The notes below the pieces were generated by a model that was given only the letters and a program-made list of their open reading frames with translations, was not told where the DNA came from and ran no database searches. The position numbers and the translations under genes were made by a program. Shown in pieces: positions 32,776 through 44,389 of a stretch of 64,000 nt of DNA. This DNA comes from Neolentinus lepideus HHB14362 ss-1 (taxonomy: Eukaryota; Basidiomycota; Agaricomycetes; Gloeophyllales; Gloeophyllaceae), in NCBI GenBank assembly GCA_001632425.1, contig KV425588.1, forward strand, positions 164,089 to 228,088. The letters run 5' to 3'. Position 1 is the first letter of the stretch; each line of letters opens with the position of its first letter.

Positions 32776-33424
32776 CCAATACTTAGCCGCCCAAGCGACT
32801 TTACCTCGGCCTGAGCTGTTGACCGCAAGTCGTTCGCCCAGACGGTAGATAAAGATTCATTCTAGAAAAACGTGACGAAACGAGGTCGTGCCAGGAAGTG
32901 CCTAGTCGACTAGGAACGCGCAAAGTGCAAATGACTCCTCGCCTTCCTTGCATATCGGAAATCTCCGTAATACGGTGGCGGTGAGTGATCCGCGAAAGCC
33001 ATTACATACGGGGATACTTCATGTTGGGCGTCTCGGTGACGCCGTCTACAGTGAACTCTCACTGCGTGGCAGGGAAAGAAGACCGATCACAATCTCCTAT
33101 CATCTCTCTACCTGTGTCTGGGCCGTACGTCGTATGACACTGAACATTCGCAGGCCTATTCCAACTATATTTGCATATCATGATCCCTTGAGACAACTGC
33201 GATGGTGTTCGACTCGGAAATTCACCGCTTCCTTTTGTGAGTGTAATATTGCCGGAGGGGGATCTATGACCAGATGATCTGCAACCGGCAGCCTCACCCT
33301 GAGCAATCATGTGTTAGACGCTGAGCAGGCGCACTCATAAGATTAACCCCCCTTCGGTTTTATCGATGAGATCGTGCAGTGCCCTTCTCTCTCCCCATCT
33401 GCGTCGTCTGCGCCGCCTGCCAAG

Positions 33425-34693
33425 ATGGCTACTTTCGGACCTGCATTGATTGGAGCGACGATTTCCAGCCTGTATGTGTTCGGTTCACGCTGGGAGGCCT
33501 AATGACTGACGCGCCATGGAAGGTTGTATGGTGTGACGTCGGCTCAAGTCACTAAGTATTACACGACCTACGACGATGGACTAGCAATGAAGTGGTTTGT
33601 GAGTTGGACCAATTCCATAGAGTCCAATTCTGCAGAGTTTCACGAGCACTCGATTAGATAGGCTTCATCTGGCTGGTGTGCATTCAGATGCATTGCTCAA
33701 AATGCCTGCCCGACTAATTTGTTTGATAGATGGACACTCTGCAACAGTGCTTGGTCGCACATGTGCTCTGGTGGTATCTCATAGCAAGATGTTATGGAGA
33801 CGCGAAGGCATGTGCTGATGTTGTCTGGTACGATGCAGCTTTGGCGCTTGAATTTCAATGCTAATACAACCCTTTGTGCAGGAGCCTCTATGTAGGTGAA
33901 CCATTTAGTATGAAACAGCCTCGTGTAGATTAATACTGCATATCAATTTACAGGCAGTAGCCATCCCAACGGTATAGTAGGTTGCGGTGCTGAACAATCT
34001 CGTGCTGACGGAACGTACAGGAGCTATGTGCATTTATAGTCGAGTGGTTAGTACTATTAGCGATTTCCTCAATACACTAGCTGAAGTGCCACTTTCAGTT
34101 TCTTCATCTTTCGAATATGGAAATGTACGTTCTCTTCCTTTACGTTGCTTTAGTTTGTCGGTAACACCAACGCAGTCCAAGAGAAAAAGTCTACTTTATT
34201 GCTGGTGAGCCTTGTCAGGTCAATCATAGTTCCTTGTTCCTGACAGTTGTTCAGGTGGTACCAGCTGCACTAGGGCCACGTAAGTTCTTTGTGCCTCGGA
34301 GATTTTTCCATTACGCACAGCTCACGCACTGCGACCATTCTTCCCAGTATTTTCCATGAGTTAGTCGCCTGCTTCGCTCTCTCAGTTGTCTTCTACCATC
34401 CTTTGTCATCCCAGTGTATCTTATAGACTGGTACGCAGGCATTCAGCCTCTAGTCTGACCCACTGCTGAGAGACTCAATACAGCATCGAGGCCCGCGGTT
34501 TTTTTGCCTTCCGCACGGGTATGGATGTCGGAGAGGTCAGCACGCTTAACTCTACTCTTAATCTTGTGGCTGACAGGCTATAGATCCTTACCTGTCTAAG
34601 CGCGAGCTTTTACATCTTCACGGATGTTGCGATCACTGTGACTATGTCGTATTACTTGTTCAAGTCCCAGGAGGGTGCGCTCGTAGTGTCGAA
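33425..34693 (+). pseudogene. DUF6534 membrane protein, 5' half (interrupted)
   Basis: Exons read in order: MATFGPALIGATISSL / LYGVTSAQVTKYYTTYDDGL (33425-33471, 33523-33598), an 18 nt micro-exon IGFIWL (33658-33675), MDTLQQCLVAHVLWWYLIAR (33730-33827), then short exons giving WSLYAVAIP, ELCAFIVEWLV, FFIFRIWKFVGNTNAVQ, VVPAALG and finally ILTCLSASFYIFTDVAITVT through SQEGALVVSK. These match the first five helices of DUF6534 proteins. A donor GTAAGT follows at 34694, but the expected next exon is not found nearby. The remaining part appears at 55101-55482. Whether the gene is still expressed across a 20 kb intron is unknown. Confidence 0.65.
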
Positions 34694-34832
34694 GTAAGTA
34701 TAAGTTACGAGTCCTGAGGTACGAAGGTGAGTTTGTACGCTCAAAATGAGCGGGTTGCCGAACGATGTCCTTCGTGGGAATTCGTGCCGAGTAATCGGTG
34801 TTTCAAAATATTCGTAGTGCTAATCACAAAAT

Positions 34833-35087
34833 TGGATCCCAGATTCATAGTCCGTTTGTAGTGATCACTACAAAGAGACTACAATCTCGTTTTGTAGTCC
34901 CTTTTTTCGATATTCTCTTCCTCACTGTCTTGGAGTTCCTCCGTTTCCTTCCTCCTTTTCAATATAAGCTTATGCTATATATATGCGTTATTGTAAATAT
35001 CCCTGTATTTTTTGGGTTTTTTTTTGCCTTCGATGTACCCGAAATGTTCTCTGAGGTCTTTCTTACCGTGGGAATTCGACTTCAATG
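34833..35087 (+). repeat. Diverged direct repeat, copy 1, upstream of the 35.4 kb gene
   Basis: Shares ordered blocks with 36332-36556: TCACTACAAA, a TTTTTTCG/TTTTCTCG stretch, TTTCAATATA, GTAAATAT and CTTACCGTGGGAAT. Flanks a gene of about 870 bp on both sides. Could be paired LTRs of a small element or the trace of a tandem duplication of the gene. Similarity is modest. Confidence 0.35.
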
Positions 35088-35399
35088 ACCGTTTGTAGTG
35101 GGTGGCGCGGCGGTGCGCTGCGTCGATTTGAAACTCTGGCTTCTGATTGGATGGACCGTCTCTCGCGCGGTTTTGGAAGGATGTTTGTCGGACGTGAGGT
35201 CTCAGACCCTTGTTCCTGGTATGCTGATCAGATCTCGCATCATTGTCGTACCAGGGATTCGGATGAGCCATTCAGGAGGTCATCAATATTTTTTCCTTTT
35301 GGTTTTCCACAATCATCTGTATATGTATATAGGGTTCTTAATCCACCTTCTTGTACCGTCTGTGCTCTTTCAGCCGTGTTCCAGGTACCTCTAGTTATC

Positions 35400-36266
35400 A
35401 TGGATTTCAGTAGCGATGTGGGCTCAACTCCGGGCTTTCCAGGTGAGAGATGGCTTCAGGTTAAAATTTATCACGTTATCTTATTATTTTTTAGTATTAG
35501 CAAGTTTGTGCAAGGACACCCTCGTCGCTTCCATCTTGACCGGCTCTTCTCTTGAAGCTATGATCAAGCATTTCGATGCCATGATGGATGAAGATCTCGA
35601 ATTGTCTTCCAGTCTGACCTCAGCCAATCGCAAGCATCGTGCTCGTATCCTCAACAAGACCAATTATCTCCTTGGTCTGTATCGACAACTTTGTGTCGTC
35701 GCAGACCGCGAAGCTTTGATAAGAATGGTCCCTTCTATTTCGGAGGAGTTAGAACAAGCCTTCGACGATCCCACTGCAAATGGGCATGGATTTGCCTCTG
35801 CGATGTACCGGTATGTTTTTTTCTCTACTATATGGCGCATACTGTTGATACTGTTTGAAGCCGTGCGGTCATGTTGGTCTCTTATCAAACTTGGATATTC
35901 ACCCGTGAGTCCTCCCAAGGAGAGGTGACCAGTATTTGGGAGGATCGTGGACGACTGGTTCAGTTATTGCTGAATACGTTTGGTATGTAAACCTGTCAAT
36001 TTGTTGTGTTTTATATTGAATCATTGTCAGGTTCTACTAATATCTGCTTGTTGCCTGAAGTTTGGAACGCGTATAAGCAGCCTTGTGAGTCGACTTTTGG
36101 CTCGGGGTTTGTGTCCGCTCCCGACAATGGTTGGGAGAACCTCCTGCACCAAGCTAGGCTGTATTCTCAGGATAATGTTGATGAGACCATGACGTTGTGC
36201 GCCGATGAGTTAGAACATTTAGACCAAATGTACTTGCCTACGGAACCGGAGGACTACAAAGAGTAG
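35400..36266 (+). CDS. Uncharacterised gene within the insertion
   Basis: Exons 35400-35442, 35495-35810, 35861-35982 and 36031-36266 join to 238 codons plus stop. The protein is largely helical and soluble: LEAMIKHFDAMMDEDLELSS, NYLLGLYRQLCVV, ISEELEQAFDDP, TSIWEDRGRLVQLLLNTF, and an acidic end (LCADELEHLDQMYL). No domain is recognised. The clean splicing suggests it is intact. Its location between diverged direct repeats and within the 20 kb insertion suggests it may travel with a mobile unit. Confidence 0.5.
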
Positions 36267-36331
36267 GTAGCATTATAATGTAGTAAAGTTTTGTAGTATT
36301 ACTTCAAATCTTGTAATGAAGTTTCGACCTC

Positions 36332-36556
36332 CGCTCGTAGCGGTCACTACAAACAGGATTTGTTGTCTCGTTTTCTCGTGTTCGGCTCGAGTCTCCGTCG
36401 CATGTTGTCCGTTCTTCCAGAGACTTTCAATATATTATATACACATATATCGGAATGTATGTAAATATTTTTGTTAATTTACGACCCCTGTGCAGGTCGT
36501 TGTGGATTTGTTTCTGTTGGGAAGATCAGTAACGCATTTCTTACTGTGGGAATCAA
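36332..36556 (+). repeat. Diverged direct repeat, copy 2, downstream of the 35.4 kb gene
   Basis: Partner of 34833-35087 (see there). This copy contains an ATATATTATATACACATATAT run. Confidence 0.35.
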
Positions 36557-36866
36557 TGTGGCACTAGCTTTTCCGCGTCGTCTGGAGTTCTAGGATTCTG
36601 ATTGGCTGATTGAATAGAGAGCTTGGGTGCCTGGCATTTACCGCAGCGCAGTTGGCGCTGTGGCGGGTATTGTTTTGCTTAGTGTGTGCTGGGTGGCACG
36701 GTGGTGGGCTGTGTTGCACCCAGTGGCGTGGGATCTTAGCGCGAGTCTCTGTTTGCACAAGTTAGGCTTCAAATTGTGGCTGCGATGTGGCTGAAATGTG
36801 GAGTCTGACTTTTGATAACTAGTAACGTGCTACTTCTACAGTCTGTGTCGTGTAGAAATATTACTA

Positions 36867-39800
36867 TTAAGATCTGGAATTATGTATGCCCTCTGCCTTC
36901 CCGACGAATGGTATCAGTATATCATTCAGCTTGTGAAATTCCTCAATTATCTCTTTCCTTCCCCGGTCCCGCATACAACTCTCTATATCAGCTGATAATG
37001 CCGTCCAATGATTCTTCTTCGCCGTACCGTTCTGCCTCTGGCCGATGAGTAACTTAGGATTCTGGAACGCATTCCAGGTCTCTTCCAGAAAACATATATA
37101 GTTGCCGCCCGAATGGGCGACTAGAACTTCGACTAGGTGTCCTTGATCTCTCCATAGAGCATTCTTACCAATTTCTCTAGGGCATTCGAGCCACAATCCA
37201 AGTACGTTTAGTACATTGTCGATGACAAGATCCTCTGGAAGATGATTCTCCGTCCAAGTGCCTTTTGTTGGTTTGAGGCTGAACTTAATGTTCTTCTTGA
37301 CTCCAGGAAGGAATTCGGTGCTCTGGAGTATGATAGTATCCGTCCGCTGAAATAATAGATGGTCGCGTATTTTGATTACCAGAGGAGATAGCCAATTAGC
37401 AGGAGCATCGTTGAGTGTATCCTGAACAAGCCGTCGACAGTCAACCTCTAAGACGGCCCAGACCCTCCAGACGGCGAGCATAATAGAGTAGCGAATGAGG
37501 ATTGTTGTCAGATCAAGACCTTGAAGGTTTGAGTAGCCCTTGCCGATGTAAGTCCAAACCATTGGAACATTGAGAGCGTGTTCGATATTGGCAGGTTTCG
37601 CTACGGTCTTGCAGGCTAAGTCGATGAGATTAATTGAGCATGAGACATTGTCCTTTACTTGTCCGTAATTGAAGCAGTTCGATTTCGGCTTCGCGGGAAG
37701 CGTAGCTTTGAGTTTTTCGACAATCGATTTAATGTAGTCTGGATCGAATATTTTTAGCAGTTCTCCCTTGCGGTCTATTGGTGTGTCAGTGATGCGAAAG
37801 TATTAGTGAATACACGTCACATCGGTAACTACCTTTCTTATCGCGCTTGTTTTTCCTTGAATCGTTTTTCTTTCCCTTACGCTTCCCTTTTGCGTCTTTC
37901 TCGGGCTTGTCTGTTATGGTTGGCTGTCAGTGTATCCAACATAGACGTCGATAATATTGAAATACCTGTACGTTTCTTCTTTTTTGGTTTCTTGGTTAGA
38001 TTGCCACTTTCACCGTTGTTTGATATATCCGATCCATCCTGTTCTTCTTCTCCTTCATTTCCGTCTTCGCTATACGCTTCGTCGAATTCCGCTGTACGAT
38101 TTCTTTTACCCAGAATGCTGTCCCATTCTTCCTCGGGCGTCAAGTCACCCCCTAAAAATTATCTTTAAGTGATCATAATTCGTTCGATGAAGGTGATGAC
38201 TCTACGTACCGTTTGGGGTCTCCCTCTCTAGGTGGGTTGATTCGCGTTCTTGTATTAATTATGAATAACTTTAGACTTCCGAAATTAGTATATATCATAC
38301 CTATTGGGTCCCCTACCCGTGACGTAGATGGAACAGGCTCATCCGGGTCTGGGACGCGCAGACGTTCACGAGCACTTCCCAGCTTTGAAAGTTTGTCTGG
38401 ATAAGCTGGTATGTGGTGCAATTTAATCGGTTTAGGTTCTACGTTGCGGCATACCTAGCATACATTAATAAAAGTACTGATATTGGACGTACCGCGTGAA
38501 GGTAGCTTTGCTTTCATTGTCGTGACCCCACCCAGAATATAACGCTGTGTGTTGACTAGGTCGTCCCATTCATCAAATACTTGCTGCACCCAGGAGGGGT
38601 CAAGCACAGGTACTTCGACATTGACAAGAGTACCGTCATGCCGTCGGGTCACTTCAACAGCGTTAGCCAAGGAGGCTCCAGTAAATCGAAACGAGTATTC
38701 CGGCGAGTCAAGAGTCAGATGATTGAGAAGAGCAGCGAGCGAGTCCATAGAATGAGACGGGAGCCTGTCTCCAGCTACCATATGGCCATCACGAAGCATG
38801 GTCGCTGGCGAAGAGGAAGGGATTGAACGATATCGTGAGTCTTCACTGTATGCTTCAGGTGGCAGGATGGTAAGGTCAGGGTGTTTCTTGTCCGCTATGG
38901 ACGACGCGAATTGTAATCGGACGTTCCTAGGATTAGTGTGTTCCTTGGTGAGATACAGTACCAGCGCTATACTGTATATATGTTCAGGTATTTTGGCGAT
39001 AGGATTCATGGCCATCGAAGGCGCTCGTGCATGTAGTCGAAGCCCGGAGAATATGATGATCGTACCAAATATCATCGGTATAAAAACACCGAGTTCTATG
39101 AGGTGGAAATTAGCGGTAGTATACCCTGTAAACGATTAACATAACGACAATAAATTTATACATTTTATATACGCACCTTCAGGAGTTTCCGTTGCAACTA
39201 TCAACGCCGAGAATGAACCTATTTGGTCATGGCTATCGGGATGCGCATCCCCTGCGCGACCCAAGTCCTCCTGGAAGTCGCTAGCGGTCTGATGAGGGAT
39301 TGGCCGGGAAACGTTGGCCTGGAATCCTGTCCAGTACCTTCTGTTGCTCTCGTGACCTAGGGGTGGTGTATTTTTGATGATACCGATATTCTCGATGAGA
39401 TCTATGCGCTTCTTTGGAGCTAGGGACATAGCGTGTCCGCCGCACTCGGTAGCTACCTGAGAAAGCTGTTAGAATTGAAGACGTATATTATTAAATAATA
39501 CCTCTAGCAATCGCGTTCTAAAGTCCTCGTCTTTGGGAATATCCTCATTATATTTCATGTTTCGACAAGGGTGAATGACCGATCGAGGCCGTTCATAGCT
39601 ATACCCTAGGGAATAGCATCGACGTCCTGCATATAATAATAATACATTAACTGACACACTTGTTGTATAATGATGAGAATGTACCTTGCGCGTTATTTGG
39701 AGAGCCAGATACTCGACAGAGTAACCGTTCCAGGGCTACTCCTCCCTGAGGGTGTTTTGCGCTGATGGGAGGGGAACCTGTATGATCATGCTCTGGCCCG

Positions 39801-40284
39801 AGAGCGTCGTCGGATACCTGCTTTAGACGTTCATACAACGTATTGTTATCAATATTCGCGTCCTTGTGCAGAAAGCCCAAGTCGGTAGCCCAGCCTTGAA
39901 TATCATCGTCGCAAGCATCTCCGTCACGTCTGTCGTCGTCGTCGGATGCCACTTCCCGTATGAACGCGGCCATACCTGGCTCGAGGCATACCCAGCCTAA
40001 ATCTTCGACGTCCTTCTGTGACCTTGCGCCGACAGGTAGCTCCCTAGATTGGGATATTTTAATCCTATCCCATTTATGAATTAACGCTTAAGCATATATT
40101 ACTAGCTTGCTTACCGTTTCTCGATGGCCTCCCGGTTTAATACCATTAGTGCTACGACCGCTATTCCATGTTCCCATTGCGGGTGAGGGCACCCTTCTTG
40201 CGGGTCGTATATCAGATAACGGTCACCGAGTCCAGAGACAAAGTAGCTAGGAGGACGTTGGTTCGGAGAGACGGTCGATGCCAT
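36867..40284 (-). CDS. 2OG/Fe(II) oxygenase-like protein of an Agaricomycete multigene family
   Basis: Multi-exon model on the minus strand, starting MASTVSPNQRPPSYFVSGLG at 40284. The core lies in two adjacent exons (39177-39429 and about 38500-39127): GRAGDAHPDSHDQIGSFSAL, then GYTTANFHLIELGVFIPM and IIIFSGLRLHARAP. This has the order of a double-stranded beta-helix oxygenase: HxD metal motif (His codon 39241-39243, Asp 39235-39237) and a distal His (39031-39033). The Arg that normally binds 2-oxoglutarate in the 'YR.v.vlYP' strand seems replaced (IYSIALVLYL). Further exons carry a basic Lys-rich stretch (38.0-38.1 kb) and a long C-terminal helical part (36867-37562) beginning WTYIGKGYSNLQ. 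It may in fact be two genes. A TET/JBP relationship is possible but untested. Confidence 0.45.
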
Positions 40285-41715
40285 GCTAGAGTTCGACTGA
40301 GAGAATACGGTTCAGCGCAGAGGATGTACGAGGCGCGAGATCGATAAGTGAGCGGAGAATACATATTTACGACGACTTTATATTACACATTTCGGGGGAT
40401 AAGGTACAGCGGCCAACCCACGAGGTTCTGTCACAACCGTTTGCCGTTTTGAGATGGTACTATTTCACTGAAAACGGATGACGTACTTGGTCTGAAAAAT
40501 ATGAGGAACTTTTCATGCCTTCTACGTCATAGACTTCTCTGTATTACTGGGCATGTTCCACCTCTTTCTCTCTTCCTCAACACTCTTTTCTTTCTGGATC
40601 CTCATTTGTCTTCCAGATCTCGTCAAGCCAAGAGGTGAGTCATGTACGAGCGTTGTATATAAGTATTGAGAGTACGCATGGCTGAGTTGCCGTGGCGAGC
40701 TACGTTTGGGTCTTAGACGTGAGTATTCATTGTGCGTTAGAACAAAATGTGTTGTACTCATCATCGAAGCGCAACGTTGTCTGTTCGGAGCCGTTCGTCT
40801 TCCACGATGAGCGATTGCTACATTGCACGTCCGAAAGGCATAGTGACTTAAAATCGAAGCACTGTCCATCCCCATCCCCGCTTCGCATGAGCATTCCAAG
40901 CGTCGTTTGATCGAATTTGGATGGTAGATTGCCGTTCTTGTATACACCACGTGGCAGCGTGTCTCCTTGCTCGCCTGCATGGTCATATGTGTACGTCGCA
41001 TCTTTGGTCTGTTTCGTCTTTATGTTATGTGATACAGTATCACTAAGGTTACTAATCATAATATTACATACTTAGTGCGATGGTACTCGCGTCCTATAGG
41101 TTAATCTGCCGTGACCACGTATCGCGCTGAAGTCGAAGTTCGATTTTGTGTTCGGGCGCTTCTTATGCACAGCCACCGTATAGCCACCTCGTGCTCCAAT
41201 TACCTCCGGCACTTCTGACACTGATCGCATCTATTTTCTGATCTACGAATGGTACTTGACGTTACTCAACTCAAAGCCGGTCCATGTCATCGTCTTCCTC
41301 TTCACCCAGGCTTAGTCTTGCCAGCTGTCTTCTAGTATCTCCCTCTGACTCGTCCTCAACCCGTCTGGCTCGCTTCACTTGGAACGGTTTTTGGACTTGC
41401 CGCGCAAAGGACTTGGGGTTTTCTACATCGCGTGTTCGCTACGCGTCTGGACTTACGATCGAAGCACGTTGTCGTTCGTTATGTTCTGCATCCGCAATCT
41501 GGGAGTGCATTCCGATCGAAGTTCGAACTCACTTGGTCAGTCGAATGCCGTTCTTGCATGTACCACGTGTACAGCACAGCCTCCTCGCGTTTCCCATTCG
41601 ATCAGATATGCTGCATGTGCGTATTCGTTCATGGCCGGCGCTAGTTCTTTAGGATCACGGTTCTAATTGTTCGTGACGGTCGTGAAACACCATAGGTACA
41701 TAACTAGGATATCAA
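40285..41715. other. Region between two minus-strand genes of the insertion
   Basis: No gene recognised. Two diverged stretches, about 40850-40990 and 41455-41590, share the phrases ATCGAAGCAC and TGCCGTTCTTG followed by ACCACGTG, hinting at an old internal duplication. Confidence 0.3.
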
Positions 41716-44279
41716 CTAAGTCGACATTTCTTCTTCCTCCCCCGTTTGACGTATCTGCCATTTTGACATCTTTTGTCGGGCATCTCTAACAATACTGTCT
41801 TCATGACCTACACGTCGTTTGAGCTTGGGCGCCGAGCTTGATGGAAGAATATTGGTCGGGTTCGCAAGATGAGTAGCCTGAGGGTTTGGTGAGTCTATCA
41901 ACGGCGTTTACTACATCAATCTCACAAACCTCTGTGTGTTGGGCATCGAGCAACGTTATAGATCGTAACACTAACCCCATGCGATACCTTTCCTGCTGTG
42001 GAACAGCTATTATAGAGAATTCGACTTCCGCAATATCTCCAGTCCGAAATGCAGCCGGATCCATATTGGTGTATCTGACTATAGAGTTAATATGGTATGG
42101 GTGTAAACAAGGTAGGACTTAACTGAAGTCTACCGTTGTCAGCAACTATAACTTTGTAGTACGTCACTTGATTATCTTCTGTATGGATAAACTTCTCGTC
42201 TTGAAGTTTGGTGAGGATTCCGCGAGGGTCAACAACTTTGTCAAAAGGTACGGTGTTGTTCTTTTGGGTAAAGCGTGTTGACGTGAAATATTTGTTCATG
42301 ATACTCAGCGTAGGGCGGACGTCTCCGTCTATTGGCTCCCATTTCAAAAGCACACCTTCCTTGAATGAGCGCCCTATATGACGTGCAATCAGGTTGAGCC
42401 CATCGATGTTCTTCTGAAATTCAGGATTCGAATATCCGGTGAGCTGTACACTTTGCTGAAGGAAACCTTTCTTAAAGTTCTGCTTGGGACGGATACTACA
42501 CGCGCTATGGCTTACTACGTCACTGACAGTTCTAAGGATGACTTACGTGATCACATCTAACTGTGGAGGGAGGTCCATCGCAGATATCACGCCTTGGACG
42601 CGCAGTATCATTTCTTCGTACGCTCCCTCCTCATCTGGATGAAATGACAACCTTCTCATTCGGTTTTGATCGTCTTCCGGAGTGAGTATTGTACCAAGTC
42701 TGATACGATCCGGCTGTCATTCATAGTCGGTGAGTACTAAGTCCATTGTATTTAAATCTATTGACGTACAGATTCAGTGACTCTAGATAATTGCTTCCAT
42801 TTATTCTCCTTGTCTGTCGACATACGAACGATCCACTGTTGGAGAGACTCCGCTTCAAGGAATAAACATGGGTAAGCCGAGGTTCATTGTATCACTCACT
42901 TGCTTTGGTCGTATCGTATTCTGGAGTCATAGCCAAATAATAATGTCAGGGAGAATAGGTACGTTTTGAAAGCTACAATATCTGAGTGTATCCCTCTGAT
43001 CATCCCTTCTCCCAATAACATCATGTTCGTCTCCATCGCATGTTAGGTCCGTTCCATGGATCGTCTGTCCTTCCTCATCATCAATATTTCACCCGGTCAT
43101 ATCTCATATGCCGCCTCTATCGCACCATGGGTGTCTCGATGCTTAGTTTATCCTATCCGATCATAGCGCATATGCGCCTTTATCACATTGTAAGTTTCTC
43201 AAATCGATATATCCACTGTTCTTTACACCGAACGTTTCATCTCGTCTCTGTTGTACAGTTTATACTTATCAATCAGCCCCGCCCCATGTCGCATCATCGG
43301 TGACAGTTGTGGCATTCAGTGCCTGACTACGCTTAGCAACAAGGAGTCTGAACGGCCACAATGCCACGTGAGAAGCGTTTTCTCCATCGCATGTTAGGTC
43401 CGCTCCATGGATGGTCTGTCCTGCCTCGTTATTGATATTTCACCCGGTCATAGATCATATACCCTTCTATCATGCCATGGGTGTCTCGATGGCTTATTCT
43501 GTTCTATCCGATCATAGCGCACATGTGCCTTTATCACATTGTAAGTTTCTGGAATCGATATATCCACTGTTCTTTACACTGAATGTTTCATCTTATTTCA
43601 CCTCTGTTGTACATTTTATACTTATCAATTAACCCACCCCCCTATATCATATAACCGATGACAGTTGTGGCATACGGTGCCTGACTGCGCTTAGAAATGA
43701 TGAGTCTGAACGGCTACACTGCCGCGTGAGGATCATTCTTTCCATGTCTCTGTTCTAACAGTCTTGACAGATTTTGCAATATTGTACCGTAACTTGGGAG
43801 CTTCAATTATTGTCCTCACGGTTTTGTTGGTTCATCCGGGTTATTTCGCTGACACATTGTTTCTAAGAAGTTGCGGGATTCACATTATATGGCTGAAGAT
43901 GATACTTCCGGACAGGTATGCTGTCAAAGTTGACAGGAGTTTCGAAATATGCTAACAGAATTCTAGAGAAGGTCTTTGTGGCCACATCGGTTTTCGTCGG
44001 ATCTTCGACCGTAAATCGATACCCTTGACTTAAATCGCTCAACGGGGTCTCTTGTCTGTTCACCATCAGTCTCCCATCGTCTTGGTCTTTGTGTGTTCTT
44101 ATGACTGGACTGAAGAAAGATGGTCCGGAGGTCACTCCACGGTACGTCCGCACTTTCTAGTCGTGGTCAAACAGTTCTAAGTAGTCTGCTTTAGTAAATC
44201 TGGGAGGAAGTCTCTGCCCAGTCGTCGTCTCGGAAGGTAGGGATATTTGAAACGTGATGATTCCAACACTCAGCACCAT
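41716..44279 (-). CDS. Uncharacterised multi-exon gene (insertion), family C
   Basis: Pieces read 5' to 3' on the minus strand: MVLSVGIITFQISLPSETTT (start 44279), VRTYRGVTSGPSFFSPVI and GYRFTVEDPTKTD (43.86-44.15 kb), LGTILTPEDDQNRMRRLSFH and GVISAMDLPPQLDVIT (42.55-42.72 kb), WEPIDGDVRPTLSIMNKYF with DPRGILTKLQDEKFIHTEDN (42.1-42.35 kb), AAFRTGDIAEVEFSIIAVP with GLVLRSITLLD (41.8-42.06 kb), and a basic tail. The run FIHTEDN...YYKV...FRTGDIAEVEFS...LRSITLLD recalls an uncharacterised multi-copy Agaricomycete family. A 351 bp tandem repeat lies inside the span at 43.03-43.73 kb, probably in an intron, or it may split the gene. Function unknown. Confidence 0.4.
43030..43735 (+). repeat. Tandem duplication, period about 351 bp
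   Basis: Two copies begin at 43030 and 43381 and share TCTCCATCGCATGTTAGGTC, ATTTCACCCGGTCATA, CCATGGGTGTCTCGATG, TATCACATTGTAAGTTTCT and GACAGTTGTGGCAT. They differ by scattered substitutions and short indels. Copies could be a duplicated intron or promoter segment of gene C. Confidence 0.75.
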
Positions 44280-44389
44280 TTGTCGCTTGTTACTTAGTCC
44301 CGTGAGTATTACCTCGAGGTATGTGAGTGTCGATCGATAGAAGATTTAGGGACGCTTACCATTAACTAGTCAAAGGGCTCTTCTTTCGG
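44280..44389. promoter_or_regulatory. Possible bidirectional promoter between genes C and D
   Basis: Only about 110 bp separate the proposed start codons of two divergently transcribed gene models (44279 minus, 44390 plus). No clear TATA box. The short spacing suggests co-regulation if both starts are right. Confidence 0.3.

Noticed and set aside
35098..35394. 98-codon plus-strand frames upstream of the 35.4 kb gene
   Set aside because: No family features and no splice link to the gene; probably 5' flank.
43030..43735. CRISPR-like array
   Set aside because: Only two long copies in tandem in a eukaryotic genome; no short repeats with unique spacers.
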